The notes beneath the pieces were generated by a model. It had not been told where the DNA came from. It did not search any database and saw only the letters and a program-made list of their open reading frames with translations. A DNA stretch of 64,000 nt from an uncultured Clostridium sp. GTDB taxonomy: Bacteria > Bacillota > Clostridia > Clostridiales > Clostridiaceae. This document shows positions 26,692 through 35,704 of this stretch, one piece after another; positions within the stretch are counted from its first letter, which is position 1, and the number at the start of each line of letters is the position of its first letter. A program made the position numbers and the translations under genes. The stretch covers positions 62,001-126,000 of the forward strand of contig NZ_CAJURG010000004.1 in assembly GCF_910588715.1 (NCBI RefSeq), read 5' to 3'.

Positions 26692-27216
26692 TTAGTCTTC
26701 TATTATTTCAGGTTCATCAAACTTTTCACCAAAAGTTTCTACAGTTACTTTTTTCATTACTTGATCTTCATATGGCTTATCACTATAATCTCTCTTAGTA
26801 TTAACTATCTTTGTAGCAACATCTAATCCTTCTATTAATTTACCAAATGAAGCATATTGACCATCTAAATGTGGTGCATCTTCAACCATTATAAAAAATT
26901 GGCTGCCTGCTGAATCTGGATGCATTGCTCTAGCCATAGATAAAACACCTTTTGTATGTTTTAAATTATTGGCAAATCCATTTCTTGAAAATTCACCTTT
27001 TATACTATATCCAGGACCTCCAATTCCCATTCCTTCTGGACATCCACCTTGGATCATAAATCCTGGGATAACTCTGTGGAATATTAAACCATCATAAAAT
27101 CCTCTATTTATTAAATCAACAAAATTCTTAACAGTATTTGGAGCTATTTCTGGATATAACTCCGCTTTCATTACATCTCCGTTTTCCATTTCTATAGTTA
27201 CTATAGGATTCTTCAT
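26692..27216 (-). CDS. ppiB: Peptidyl-prolyl cis-trans isomerase, cyclophilin type
   Basis: A 174-residue single-domain cyclophilin that catalyses proline isomerisation during protein folding. Hallmarks are FHRVIPGFMIQGG (catalytic Arg), SMARAMHPDSAGSQFFIMV and the closing HLDGQYASFGKLIEG. There is no signal peptide, so it is cytosolic. ATG at 27216 after GAGG. Monocistronic, with a terminator at 26613-26668. Confidence 0.9.
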   Translation of the reverse strand: MKNPIVTIEMENGDVMKAELYPEIAPNTVKNFVDLINRGFYDGLIFHRVIPGFMIQGGCPEGMGIGGPGYSIKGEFSRNGFANNLKHTKGVLSMARAMHPDSAGSQFFIMVEDAPHLDGQYASFGKLIEGLDVATKIVNTKRDYSDKPYEDQVMKKVTVETFGEKFDEPEIIED

Positions 27217-27330
27217 AAAATTACCTCACTTTCATTTTTTGGTATAATTTATTATTATCATATTTTTATATAGTAATTCAATCTTTTGAGTAAATTTTTT
27301 ATTTTTTTAAACTAATTTAATAAAAGACAA

Positions 27331-27356
27331 AGAAAAAAGCCTCGAAAAACGAAGCT
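27331..27356 (-). terminator. Terminator of the DUF4325 gene
   Basis: On the minus strand AGCTTCG pairs with CGAGGCT (one T-G pair) around a TTTTT loop, then a TTTTTTCTTTG tail. Confidence 0.7.
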
Positions 27357-27420
27357 AATAAATCATAGAATATAAATAAATATTTATTGAAATATATTAT
27401 AAATCAATAAAAACTTTCAT

Positions 27421-27699
27421 TTATTGTTGAAATGCAGTTCCTAAAACTACTCTTGAATAGTCACTATAGTTTGACAAATTTTTAACATCAATTTGTTTAA
27501 AAATATAGTCTCGTCCAAATTTATTCATTAAATCTGTAAATAAACATATTAAAAAGGTTGATGGAATTCTTTCTAAACCGTCAAAATCTAAAGTTACACC
27601 TGTATCTAAATTGTTTTTTACTATTTCTCTTAATAAAATAGCATCCTCTATTGAATAACTTTCTCCTAAAAATTCTTTTATTTTTATATTTATACTCAT
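27421..27699 (-). CDS. STAS-like DUF4325 domain protein
   Basis: A 92-residue protein matching the STAS-like DUF4325 family (GESYSIEDAILLREIV, then TLDFDGLERIPSTFL). Members are found near signalling and retron-like or anti-phage genes in some genomes, but here the gene stands alone between the cyclophilin and murI units, so no role is inferred. ATG at 27699 preceded by GGGGACA. Confidence 0.65.
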   Translation of the reverse strand: MSINIKIKEFLGESYSIEDAILLREIVKNNLDTGVTLDFDGLERIPSTFLICLFTDLMNKFGRDYIFKQIDVKNLSNYSDYSRVVLGTAFQQ

Positions 27700-27824
27700 A
27701 TTGTCCCCACGCTCCTTTTTGAATTTTCTGAAAATTCTTTCTATAATAATACTATATACTTTTGCTTAAATATTGTCAACTATTTAACAATATTTTTTTA
27801 AAATTTTCCTATTTTAGATATAAA

Positions 27825-27852
27825 TAAAAAAACGCCCATTGGCGCTTTTTTT
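27825..27852 (-). terminator. Terminator of murI
   Basis: Stem GCGCC/GGGCG-type hairpin (AACGCC CATT GGCGCT) flanked by A and T runs, directly after the murI stop codon. Confidence 0.9.
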
Positions 27853-27854
27853 GC

Positions 27855-28631
27855 TTATAGTTGCTGAATTAATTTTAAACTTAAATCAATAACCTTTTGA
27901 TCATGTAATGAATTATATATAGTTATGTTTCCTGTTTCTTCTCTATCACTTAATAAATCTTTTTCTTTTAATCTTCTTTTAATTTCCCTTGCTGTTCCTT
28001 CTCCACCATCTATTATTGCAACATCATTTCCCATAATTTTTGATATAGCATCCTTAACAAAAGGATAATGAGTACAACCAAGGACTATAGAACTTATTTC
28101 TTCTTTATTATATAAAGATAATTTTTCTTCTAAGTAATCTTCTAATTCTTTTCCACTTAAAACTCCATTTTCAATAAACTCCATAAGACCTGCACATGGT
28201 ATTGGAACTATCTCAGCCTTTTCTTTATATTTATTAAGTAATAAATTAAACTTTTCTTGCTTTATAGTCATTGGTGTTGCCATTATTAATATTTTACCAT
28301 TTTTATTTAGTTCTACTGCTGGCTTTATGGCTGGTTCTATTCCAACAAGAGGCATATCAGGATATACTCTTCTTAATTCACTTACTGCTGCACTTGTTGC
28401 GGTATTACATGCAACAACTAGTCCCTTTATTCCCTTTTCCATCAAAAATTCAACTACATTAAATGTTAAATCTCTAATTTCATTTCTTTCCTTTACACCA
28501 TATGGAGCATTTTTTGAATCTCCAAAATATATATAATTTTCATTAGGCATTATCTTTATTGCTTCCCTCATTACACTTAAGCCCCCAACGCCTGAATCTA
28601 AAAAACCTATTGGTAAATCCTTTTTTTCCAA
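27855..28631 (-). CDS. murI: Glutamate racemase
   Basis: A 258-residue protein that makes D-glutamate for peptidoglycan. The two catalytic cysteines sit in VVACNTATSAA and VLGCTHYPFV, and the start LPIGFLDSGVGGLSVMRE and later YFGDSKNAPYG are diagnostic. Length is normal for the family. The start is TTG at 28631, nine bases after GGAG; no in-frame ATG fits. Monocistronic with a strong terminator. Confidence 0.95.
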   Translation of the reverse strand: MEKKDLPIGFLDSGVGGLSVMREAIKIMPNENYIYFGDSKNAPYGVKERNEIRDLTFNVVEFLMEKGIKGLVVACNTATSAAVSELRRVYPDMPLVGIEPAIKPAVELNKNGKILIMATPMTIKQEKFNLLLNKYKEKAEIVPIPCAGLMEFIENGVLSGKELEDYLEEKLSLYNKEEISSIVLGCTHYPFVKDAISKIMGNDVAIIDGGEGTAREIKRRLKEKDLLSDREETGNITIYNSLHDQKVIDLSLKLIQQL

Positions 28632-28772
28632 GTCATCTCACTCCAATTTATATATTAATTAATTTTATTTTATACCTTAATTAAATGTAAATCTACTTTG
28701 ATTTACTATAATATATAGATTATGGTCTATTTTTCTTTCAACAAAAAATTATCAATTATTACATATTAAAAT

Positions 28773-28806
28773 AAAAAAGAGGGTGCAAAAAACATCCTCT
28801 TTTTTA
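28773..28806 (-). terminator. Terminator of carAB
   Basis: Stem AAAAAAGAGGGTG/CATCCTCTTTTTT (one mismatch or wobble) with a CAAAAAA loop, flanked by T and A runs. Confidence 0.9.
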
Positions 28807-28810
28807 TTAA

Positions 28811-31800
28811 TTAAATTTCACTTATATCAAAAACTTCTAAATCTTTCTTATCAACTTTAGTTACCTTAACATCAGCAATCGCTCTTAAAGTGTCTAAAGC
28901 CGTAATAACTCCTATATTTCTTTCTATAGCAGCTCTTCTAATTAAGAATCCATCTCTCTTAGAATCATTTCCCTTAGTTGGAGTATTAACAACTAAATCA
29001 ACTTCTTTATTCTTAATAACATCTAATATATTAGATGTTTCTTCATTTAATCTTCTTACTTCTTCAACATCAACCCCTGCTTCTCTTAGTAGTTTGCAAG
29101 TACCTTCTGTTGCTATAAATTTATAACCTGCCTTAGCTAAATCTTTTGCTATTGGTAAAAACTCTGCCTTATCATGCTTATTTATTGTAGCTAATATTTT
29201 TCCTTTTTCCATTGAAGGATACATTCCACCACCAACAAATCCTTTATATAAAGCTTCCTTAACATTTCTTCCTACTCCTAAAACTTCTCCTGTAGATTTC
29301 ATTTCAGGACCTAAAGATACTTCAACCTTAGGTAATTTTTGAGTTGAAAATACTGGAACTTTAACTGATACTAGTTCTGGTTCTGGATAAACATCTATTC
29401 CATATCCTAAATCAATTAATTTTTCTCCAAGCATAACCTTTGTAGCTAAATCTACTATAGGAACTCCACTTACCTTACTAATATAAGGAACTGTTCTTGA
29501 AGCCCTTGGGTTAACTTCTATTACATAAAGATTACCTTCAAATTCTATAAACTGAATATTTATCATACCTTTAATACCTATAGCTAAAGCTAATTTTTTA
29601 GTATAATCTAAAACTTTTGCTTTTATTTCATTACTAATATTTTGACTTGGATACATTGTTACAGAATCTCCAGAGTGAACCCCTGCTCTTTCTAAATGCT
29701 CCATTATACCAGGTATTAAAATATTTTCTCCATCGGATATAGCATCTACTTCTATTTCTCTACCCATTAAATATTTATCTATAAGAATTGGATTCTTTTT
29801 GTCTTTCATAAAGGCATTTTTTAAATAGTATGTTAACTCTTCTTCATCATGAGTTATTTCCATACCTTGACCACCTAAAACATAAGAAGGTCTAACAAGT
29901 ACTGGGAACTTTAGTCTTCTTGCTTCTTCTATCCCCTCTTCTAAAGACCAAACTCCCTTTCCCTTTGGTCTTGCTATATCAAATTTTTCAAGCAATTCTT
30001 CAAATCTCTCTCTATCTTCAGCCATATCAATTTGATCTGCTGTAGTTCCTAAAGTTTTAATTCCCTTTTCCTTTAAGAAGTTTGCAAGTTTGATTGCTGT
30101 TTGACCACCAAATTGAAGAATAACCCCATATGGTTTCTCTTTTTCAATTATGTTTAATACATCTTCTTCTGTTAATGGTTCAAAGTAAAGCTTATCTGAT
30201 ATATTAAAATCAGTACTTACAGTTTCAGGATTGTTATTAACTATTATAGTTTCAATTCCCATCTTTTTTAATGCCATTACACAATGAACTGAAGCATAAT
30301 CAAACTCTATACCTTGTCCTATTCTTATAGGTCCTGAACCTATTACTATTACCTTTTTCTTATCTGATACTTCAACTTCATCATATTGCTCATAAGTTGA
30401 ATAATAATATGGAGATAAAGCTTCAAATTCGCCTCCACAAGTATCAACCATTTTATAAGCTGGTCTTATATTCCAAATACTTCTTAATCTATAAATATCA
30501 TCTGGATTAACCTTTAACATATCTGCTATTGCTTTATCTGAGAAGCCCTTTTTCTTAAGATTTAACAACCACTCTTTATCTAAATCATCTATTTTACTTA
30601 ATTTTAATCTAGTTTCTTCGTGTACTATCCATTTAAATTTTTCTAAGAAGAAAATATCTATTCCAGTGATTTTAGCTATACTTTCTATTCTATAATCTCT
30701 TCTTATCATTTCTGTAAGAGCAAATAATCTTTCATCATCTGGCTTCATTACAGCTTCTTTTAATTCCTTTATACTCATTTCTTTAAACTTTGCATGGTCT
30801 AAAGAATATTTTCCTATTTCTAAACTTCTAATTCCCTTTAGTAAAGCAGATTCTAAATTAGCACCTATAGCCATTATTTCTCCAGTTGCCATCATTTTTG
30901 TACCTAAAGCTCTATCTGCTGTAAAGAACTTATCAAAAGGCCATTTTGGAATTTTAACTACTACATAATCTAATGTTGGTTCAAAACATGCATAAGTTTT
31001 TTGAGTTACTGCATTTTTAATTTCATCTAATCCATATCCTAAAGCTATTTTTGCTGCAAGTTTTGCTATTGGATATCCTGTAGCTTTTGATGCTAAAGCT
31101 GATGACCTTGAAACTCTAGGATTAATTTCTATAACTGCATATTCAAAAGAGTTTGGATTTAAAGCAAATTGTACATTACATCCACCTTCAATTCCTACTG
31201 CATTAATAATATTTATTGATGCACTTCTAAGCATTTGATATTCTTTATCTGATAAAGTTTGAGACGGTGCTACAACTATACTATCTCCAGTATGAATTCC
31301 TACTGGGTCAATGTTTTCCATATTACATACTGTTATACAATTTCCGTACGAGTCTCTCATTACTTCATACTCTATTTCTTTCCAACCCTTAACTGACTTT
31401 TCTAATAAAACTTGTCCTATAGTGCTTAATTGTAATCCAGATGCAAGAATAGTTCTTAACTCCTCTTCATTTTCAGCTATTCCTCCACCTGTTCCTCCTA
31501 ATGTATAAGCAGGTCTTACTATAACTGGATAACCAATTTTATTTGCAAAAGCCATTCCTGTTTCCATATCTGTTACTATTTCAGACGTAATAACTGGCTC
31601 ATTGATTCTGTGCATCATATCTCTAAATAACTCTCTATCTTCACCTTCCTTGATAGAAGTTATCGACGTTCCTATAACTTTAACACCATACTTTTCTAAT
31701 ATTCCTGCATCATGTAAATCTACAGCTAAATTAAGACCAGTTTGCCCACCCATACCTGCAAGTAAACTATCAGGTCTTTCCTTTTTTATTACCTTTTCAA

Positions 31801-32020
31801 CAAATTCTAATGTTAATGGTTCTATATAAATTTTATCAGCAACTTCTCTATCAGTCATAATAGTAGCAGGATTAGAATTAACTAATACAACTTCTATTCC
31901 TTCTTCCTTCAATGCTTGACATGCTTGAGTTCCTGAATAATCAAACTCTGCAGCTTGACCAATAACTATTGGTCCTGATCCTATAACTAAAACTTTTTTA
32001 ATATCTTTATTTAATGGCAT
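28811..32020 (-). CDS. carB: Carbamoyl-phosphate synthase, large subunit
   Basis: A 1069-residue protein with two homologous ATP-grasp halves, each with VLVIGSGPI-type nucleotide-binding turns near the start and in mid-protein (VIVIGSGPIRIGQGIEF). The C-terminal 140 residues form the MGS-like allosteric domain (VNTPTKGNDSKRDGFLIRR). It makes carbamoyl phosphate from bicarbonate, ATP and ammonia for pyrimidine and arginine synthesis. It follows carA by 13 bases; ATG at 32020 after AGGAGGG. The PyrR-type leader upstream of carA points to pyrimidine control. Confidence 0.97.
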   Translation of the reverse strand: MPLNKDIKKVLVIGSGPIVIGQAAEFDYSGTQACQALKEEGIEVVLVNSNPATIMTDREVADKIYIEPLTLEFVEKVIKKERPDSLLAGMGGQTGLNLAVDLHDAGILEKYGVKVIGTSITSIKEGEDRELFRDMMHRINEPVITSEIVTDMETGMAFANKIGYPVIVRPAYTLGGTGGGIAENEEELRTILASGLQLSTIGQVLLEKSVKGWKEIEYEVMRDSYGNCITVCNMENIDPVGIHTGDSIVVAPSQTLSDKEYQMLRSASINIINAVGIEGGCNVQFALNPNSFEYAVIEINPRVSRSSALASKATGYPIAKLAAKIALGYGLDEIKNAVTQKTYACFEPTLDYVVVKIPKWPFDKFFTADRALGTKMMATGEIMAIGANLESALLKGIRSLEIGKYSLDHAKFKEMSIKELKEAVMKPDDERLFALTEMIRRDYRIESIAKITGIDIFFLEKFKWIVHEETRLKLSKIDDLDKEWLLNLKKKGFSDKAIADMLKVNPDDIYRLRSIWNIRPAYKMVDTCGGEFEALSPYYYSTYEQYDEVEVSDKKKVIVIGSGPIRIGQGIEFDYASVHCVMALKKMGIETIIVNNNPETVSTDFNISDKLYFEPLTEEDVLNIIEKEKPYGVILQFGGQTAIKLANFLKEKGIKTLGTTADQIDMAEDRERFEELLEKFDIARPKGKGVWSLEEGIEEARRLKFPVLVRPSYVLGGQGMEITHDEEELTYYLKNAFMKDKKNPILIDKYLMGREIEVDAISDGENILIPGIMEHLERAGVHSGDSVTMYPSQNISNEIKAKVLDYTKKLALAIGIKGMINIQFIEFEGNLYVIEVNPRASRTVPYISKVSGVPIVDLATKVMLGEKLIDLGYGIDVYPEPELVSVKVPVFSTQKLPKVEVSLGPEMKSTGEVLGVGRNVKEALYKGFVGGGMYPSMEKGKILATINKHDKAEFLPIAKDLAKAGYKFIATEGTCKLLREAGVDVEEVRRLNEETSNILDVIKNKEVDLVVNTPTKGNDSKRDGFLIRRAAIERNIGVITALDTLRAIADVKVTKVDKKDLEVFDISEI

Positions 32021-32033
32021 TTTTTAAACCCTC

Positions 32034-33083
32034 CTATAGTGCGTATTCCATAAATCTGTCAAATATATATTCACTATCCTTTGGACCTGCTGCGGCCTCT
32101 GGGTGGAATTGAACTGAATATATAGGTAAAGTAATATGTTTCATACCTTCTATTGTTCCATCATTTATATTTAAGTGTGTTGCTACAGTTCCTTCTGGTA
32201 ACTCTTGAACTACATATCCATGATTTTGAGAAGTTATATGAACTTTATTTTTTTCTAAATCTTTTACTGGGTGATTACATCCTCGGTGTCCAAATTTTAG
32301 CTTAGTAGTTTTTCCACCTAAAGTTAATGCCAATAATTGATGACCTAAACAAATACCAACTATCGGTTTAACTCCAACTATTCTTTTAATGTTTTCTATT
32401 ACATTGCCTAAATCTTCTGGATCTCCAGGGCCATTTGATAAAAATACTAAATCAGGATTAACTGACAATACTTCTTCTGCACTAGCTGTCATTGGAAATA
32501 CTGTTATCCTACAATTTCTCCTTTGGAAATTTCTAATTATATTAGTCTTTATTCCAAAATCTATTATTGCAACATGCTTACCTGTTCCTTCAATTGTATA
32601 AGTTTCTTTAGTTGAAACTATGCTAACTGCATCCTTATTTGAAAAAGCTTCTAGCTTTTCTTCTACCTCTTCTAAGCTCTGACTCTCTAAAGAAATAATT
32701 CCTTTCATAGTTCCGTTATTTCTTAAAACCTTTGTTAAAGCTCTTGTGTCTATTCCTTCTAATCCAATTATTTTATTTTGTTTTAAATAATCTTCAAGTC
32801 CAATTTCGCATCTAAAGTTATTTGGGAAACTACATTTTTCCCTTACTATAAACCCTCTTACTTTTGGTTCTTCAGATTCATTATCTTCTAAATTTATTCC
32901 GTAATTTCCTATTAAAGGATATGTCATAGTTACAATTTGTCCATAGTATGATGGGTCTGTTAATACCTCTTGATAACCAGTCATTCCAGTTGTAAATACA
33001 ACTTCTCCTACGCTATCTTTTAAATATCCAAATGCCTTACCTTCAAAAGTCATACCATTTTCTAATATAAGCCTTGCTTTCAT
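32034..33083 (-). CDS. carA: Carbamoyl-phosphate synthase, small (glutaminase) subunit
   Basis: A 349-residue glutamine amidotransferase subunit that supplies ammonia to CarB. The triad-type nucleophile motif is VGICLGHQLLAL and the His-Glu pair lies in YSVQFHPEAAAGP. The N-terminal half is the CPSase small-chain domain (ARLILENGMTFEGKAFGY). The start at 33083 is supported by GGGAGGG eight bases upstream; an in-frame TTG lies five codons earlier. First gene of carAB. Confidence 0.96.
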   Translation of the reverse strand: MKARLILENGMTFEGKAFGYLKDSVGEVVFTTGMTGYQEVLTDPSYYGQIVTMTYPLIGNYGINLEDNESEEPKVRGFIVREKCSFPNNFRCEIGLEDYLKQNKIIGLEGIDTRALTKVLRNNGTMKGIISLESQSLEEVEEKLEAFSNKDAVSIVSTKETYTIEGTGKHVAIIDFGIKTNIIRNFQRRNCRITVFPMTASAEEVLSVNPDLVFLSNGPGDPEDLGNVIENIKRIVGVKPIVGICLGHQLLALTLGGKTTKLKFGHRGCNHPVKDLEKNKVHITSQNHGYVVQELPEGTVATHLNINDGTIEGMKHITLPIYSVQFHPEAAAGPKDSEYIFDRFMEYAL

Positions 33084-33406
33084 TCCTAGCCCTCCCAAAA
33101 TTTATGTATATAACAGCTAAAAATACACTTTCTAAAAGCTCTTAAATTAAATATACTCTATAAAATTTATTAAATTCTTAATAAATTTAACAGAAAAGGA
33201 TAGCAAGGAGACATTTAACTATGTAATCTCTCCATACTATCCTTATAATATTTTAATTTAACTTTAGAAAATTTCTTTGATAAATCGATGTAACTATTGC
33301 TATTTACGTATAACATACCTACATACTCCTTTCTGGCCTCTCTGGACCAATTTAAAGTGTACTTTTTAACTAATTAACTTATCTATATAATAATTTACTA
33401 TCTTTG
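33084..33406 (-). promoter_or_regulatory. carAB leader with PyrR-type attenuator
   Basis: About 320 untranslated bases. On the minus strand a PyrR-type binding loop GUCCAGAGAGGCC lies at 33332-33349, matching 12 of 14 positions of the ARUCCNGNGAGGYU consensus. Further down, AAGGATAGTATGGAGA pairs with TCTCCTTGCTATCCTT (33195-33244) and is followed by TTTTC, a terminator. Together this is the classical pyr attenuation arrangement: PyrR with UMP should favour termination. A second perfect hairpin (AAATTTATTAA/TTAATAAATTT) lies at about 33165-33190. No pyrR gene is in the window. Confidence 0.8.
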
Positions 33407-33412
33407 TATATT

Positions 33413-33441
33413 ATTCTATATTGCATGCTAATTAATGTCAA
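33413..33441 (-). promoter_or_regulatory. Promoter of carAB
   Basis: -35 TTGACA (33436-33441) and -10 TAGAAT (33413-33418) with a 17-base spacer on the minus strand. The start near 33406 leaves the PyrR loop inside the leader. Confidence 0.75.
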
Positions 33442-33523
33442 TACTAAAATAGTTATATTACCCACTTTATGTATTAATATTCCTTTTAATAACTACATTT
33501 AAAAAATATAACTTGTTTTTTCA

Positions 33524-34300
33524 TTACCTTAAATTATTTTTTAATACTATCTTTCTTGAAATACTTCTAGGTATTAATTTATTTCCCATAACTAACAATT
33601 TATTTTTAAATCCCGGAATTATTATAACTTTTCCCTTATAAAAATCTTTATAACAAATTTTAGCTACTTCTTCTGCATCCATTAAATATTTCTTAGCTGA
33701 TTTACTTTTTTTAATTCCAGCTTTATCTTGAAAACTTGTTTTAACTGGACCGGGACAAAGACATGATATTTTTATTCCTGCTGCTTTATATTCTTCATAA
33801 ATAGCCTCTGTCAAATTAAGAACATAAGCTTTTGAGGCATAATATGTAGCCATTCTAGGGCCTGAACAGAATGCTGCAGTAGAAGCAACATTTAAAATTC
33901 CACCTTCTTTTTCCTTTACTACTTTAGGTAAAAAATATTTTGTTAATTTAGTTAATGCTTTTATATTAATATCTATTAGTGCTTCTTCACTTTTCCATTC
34001 AATATTATTAAAGTCTCCAAACGTTCCTATACCAGCGTTATTTATTAAAATATTTATGTTTAACTTATTTGCTTCTATATAATTAAATAAGTCTTGAATA
34101 TCTTCACTATTTTTTAAATCTAATGCTAATATTTTTATATCTATATTGAACTTTGATAATTCATTTTTTACATCTTGTAACTTAAGTATGTTTCTTGAAA
34201 TTAAAATTAAATTACGTTTATCTTTTGCAAATAATTTCGCTAATTCATAACCTATTCCCATAGATGCACCAGTTATTAATGTATATCTTAAATTTTTCAA
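33524..34300 (-). CDS. Short-chain dehydrogenase/reductase
   Basis: A 258-residue SDR oxidoreductase. The NAD(P)-binding motif TGASMGIG is near residue 14, the NNAG motif (ILINNAGIGTFG) follows, and the catalytic Ser (NVASTAAF) and Tyr-x-x-x-Lys (TYYASKAY) are present. The substrate cannot be told. The C-terminus is basic and hydrophobic (KNKLLVMGNKLIPRS). TTG start at 34300 behind AGGGAG. Single gene. Confidence 0.85.
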   Translation of the reverse strand: MKNLRYTLITGASMGIGYELAKLFAKDKRNLILISRNILKLQDVKNELSKFNIDIKILALDLKNSEDIQDLFNYIEANKLNINILINNAGIGTFGDFNNIEWKSEEALIDINIKALTKLTKYFLPKVVKEKEGGILNVASTAAFCSGPRMATYYASKAYVLNLTEAIYEEYKAAGIKISCLCPGPVKTSFQDKAGIKKSKSAKKYLMDAEEVAKICYKDFYKGKVIIIPGFKNKLLVMGNKLIPRSISRKIVLKNNLR

Positions 34301-34421
34301 ATTGCTCCCTACCTCTCTTTTTATATTTAATTATAAAATATTTTTAAAATAAAATTATATATTTTATTTTAAGAAAACCCTAAATTAAATAAAATTTAAA
34401 AAATATAAGACATTAAAATAA

Positions 34422-34457
34422 CCTTATAAAGTTACATTTTAATGTAACTTTATAAGG
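34422..34457 (-). terminator. Terminator overlapping the end of the SanA-like gene
   Basis: Perfect 17-bp arms CCTTATAAAGTTACATT/AATGTAACTTTATAAGG. The 5' arm on the minus strand lies inside the last codons and the stop codon of the gene, so the hairpin doubles as coding sequence. Confidence 0.75.
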
Positions 34458-35035
34458 CATAAAAAGAAATCTTTAATTTGCGCTAATAATTCTCTTCTTT
34501 TATACTTTTTCATTCTATCATATTCTCTCATATCAGAGGCAATACCATATGCCTCAATACCTAACCTTCTTGCAATATATATAGCCCTAGGTAAATGATA
34601 ACTATTAGTTGATATTATTGCAGTTTTTATATTAAATATATTTTTTGCTCTATACATACTATCAAATGTACAAAATCCATAATTATCAATAAGTAAGTCT
34701 TCTTCTCTAATATTTACGCTTGTATAATTATTCATAATCCAATTTTTCATAACCTTAGGTTCATCATGGCTTTCTCCACTCTTATCTCCAGTTAATAAAA
34801 TTGTTTTACTTATTCTTCTAACATATACTTTCGCTCCAGTATCTAATCTATCAGCTAATATATCACAAGGAGTCCCATCTGGTCTTATCCCAGCACCAAG
34901 TACAATTACCGTATCACAATTCTCTGGAAGGTCTTTCATTTCTAAAATATATTTCTGTCCATGTCTATCCATTACAACAAAAATCTCTAAAATAATTAAC
35001 AGTACCATTAAACAAAAAATCAATACATATGCCAT
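34439..35035 (-). CDS. SanA/YdcF-like DUF218 membrane protein
   Basis: A 198-residue protein with one N-terminal membrane helix (about 2-22) and a DUF218 domain (DTVIVLGAGIRPDGTPCD; LLTGDKSGESHDEPKVM). In enterobacteria SanA affects envelope permeability to vancomycin at high temperature; the enzymatic activity is unknown. ATG at 35035 with only a weak binding site. Single gene whose terminator overlaps its end. Confidence 0.8.
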   Translation of the reverse strand: MAYVLIFCLMVLLIILEIFVVMDRHGQKYILEMKDLPENCDTVIVLGAGIRPDGTPCDILADRLDTGAKVYVRRISKTILLTGDKSGESHDEPKVMKNWIMNNYTSVNIREEDLLIDNYGFCTFDSMYRAKNIFNIKTAIISTNSYHLPRAIYIARRLGIEAYGIASDMREYDRMKKYKRRELLAQIKDFFLCLIKLH

Positions 35036-35104
35036 ATACTATTACTTCTCGACTATTTCTATTAATATATGGTATGTATTGACCTTTGTATTTGTACATT
35101 ATTT

Positions 35105-35551
35105 TTATAATTCTATTTTCATTTTAACGTGTGGTATATTAACCTCATCATATATATCTGATACCACCTTAAATCCTACACTTAAATACATTTCTTTTGC
35201 ATATTCTTGAGCAGATAGAACAACTACATTTTCATTTAAGTTATTTTTTATAAATTCAAGTGCTGATTTCATCATTTTTTGTGCTATACCTTTTCTTCTA
35301 TATCCTTTAAGAACTAAAACTCTTCCTATTGAAATATTTTCATATGCAACTTTCTTAGGAACAATTCTACTATAAGCAATAATCCTTCCTTCATCTTTTA
35401 ACATCACATGATAAGATACCTTGTCTTTATCATCAAAATCTTGTTCGTCTGTTATTTCTTGTTCACAAACAAAAACTTCAAATCTCGATTTTGCAATTTC
35501 ATACATTTCATCAATTGTTAATTCATTAAACATCTTTATTTCAAAGTACAT
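35105..35551 (-). CDS. ElaA-like GNAT N-acetyltransferase
   Basis: A 148-residue GNAT protein. The pattern FEVFVCEQEITDEQDFDDKD and the end DEVNIPHVKMKIEL are ElaA-like, and the acetyl-CoA loop is GRVLVLKGYRRKGIAQKMM. The acceptor is unknown. The start at 35551 follows GGGAG at eight bases; a GTG five codons upstream is less likely. Confidence 0.8.
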   Translation of the reverse strand: MYFEIKMFNELTIDEMYEIAKSRFEVFVCEQEITDEQDFDDKDKVSYHVMLKDEGRIIAYSRIVPKKVAYENISIGRVLVLKGYRRKGIAQKMMKSALEFIKNNLNENVVVLSAQEYAKEMYLSVGFKVVSDIYDEVNIPHVKMKIEL

Positions 35552-35704
35552 AATATTTTCTCCCACTTGTAGTATAATTTTTTAATTTAAACATTCTATT
35601 TACTTCATTTATAATTGTAAATTAAAGCAACCAAATTACCAATTAGATAACTTCCACTAAATAAATCATAGATTTATGGTATCAGTTAAAATTTTGGCTT
35701 TCAC

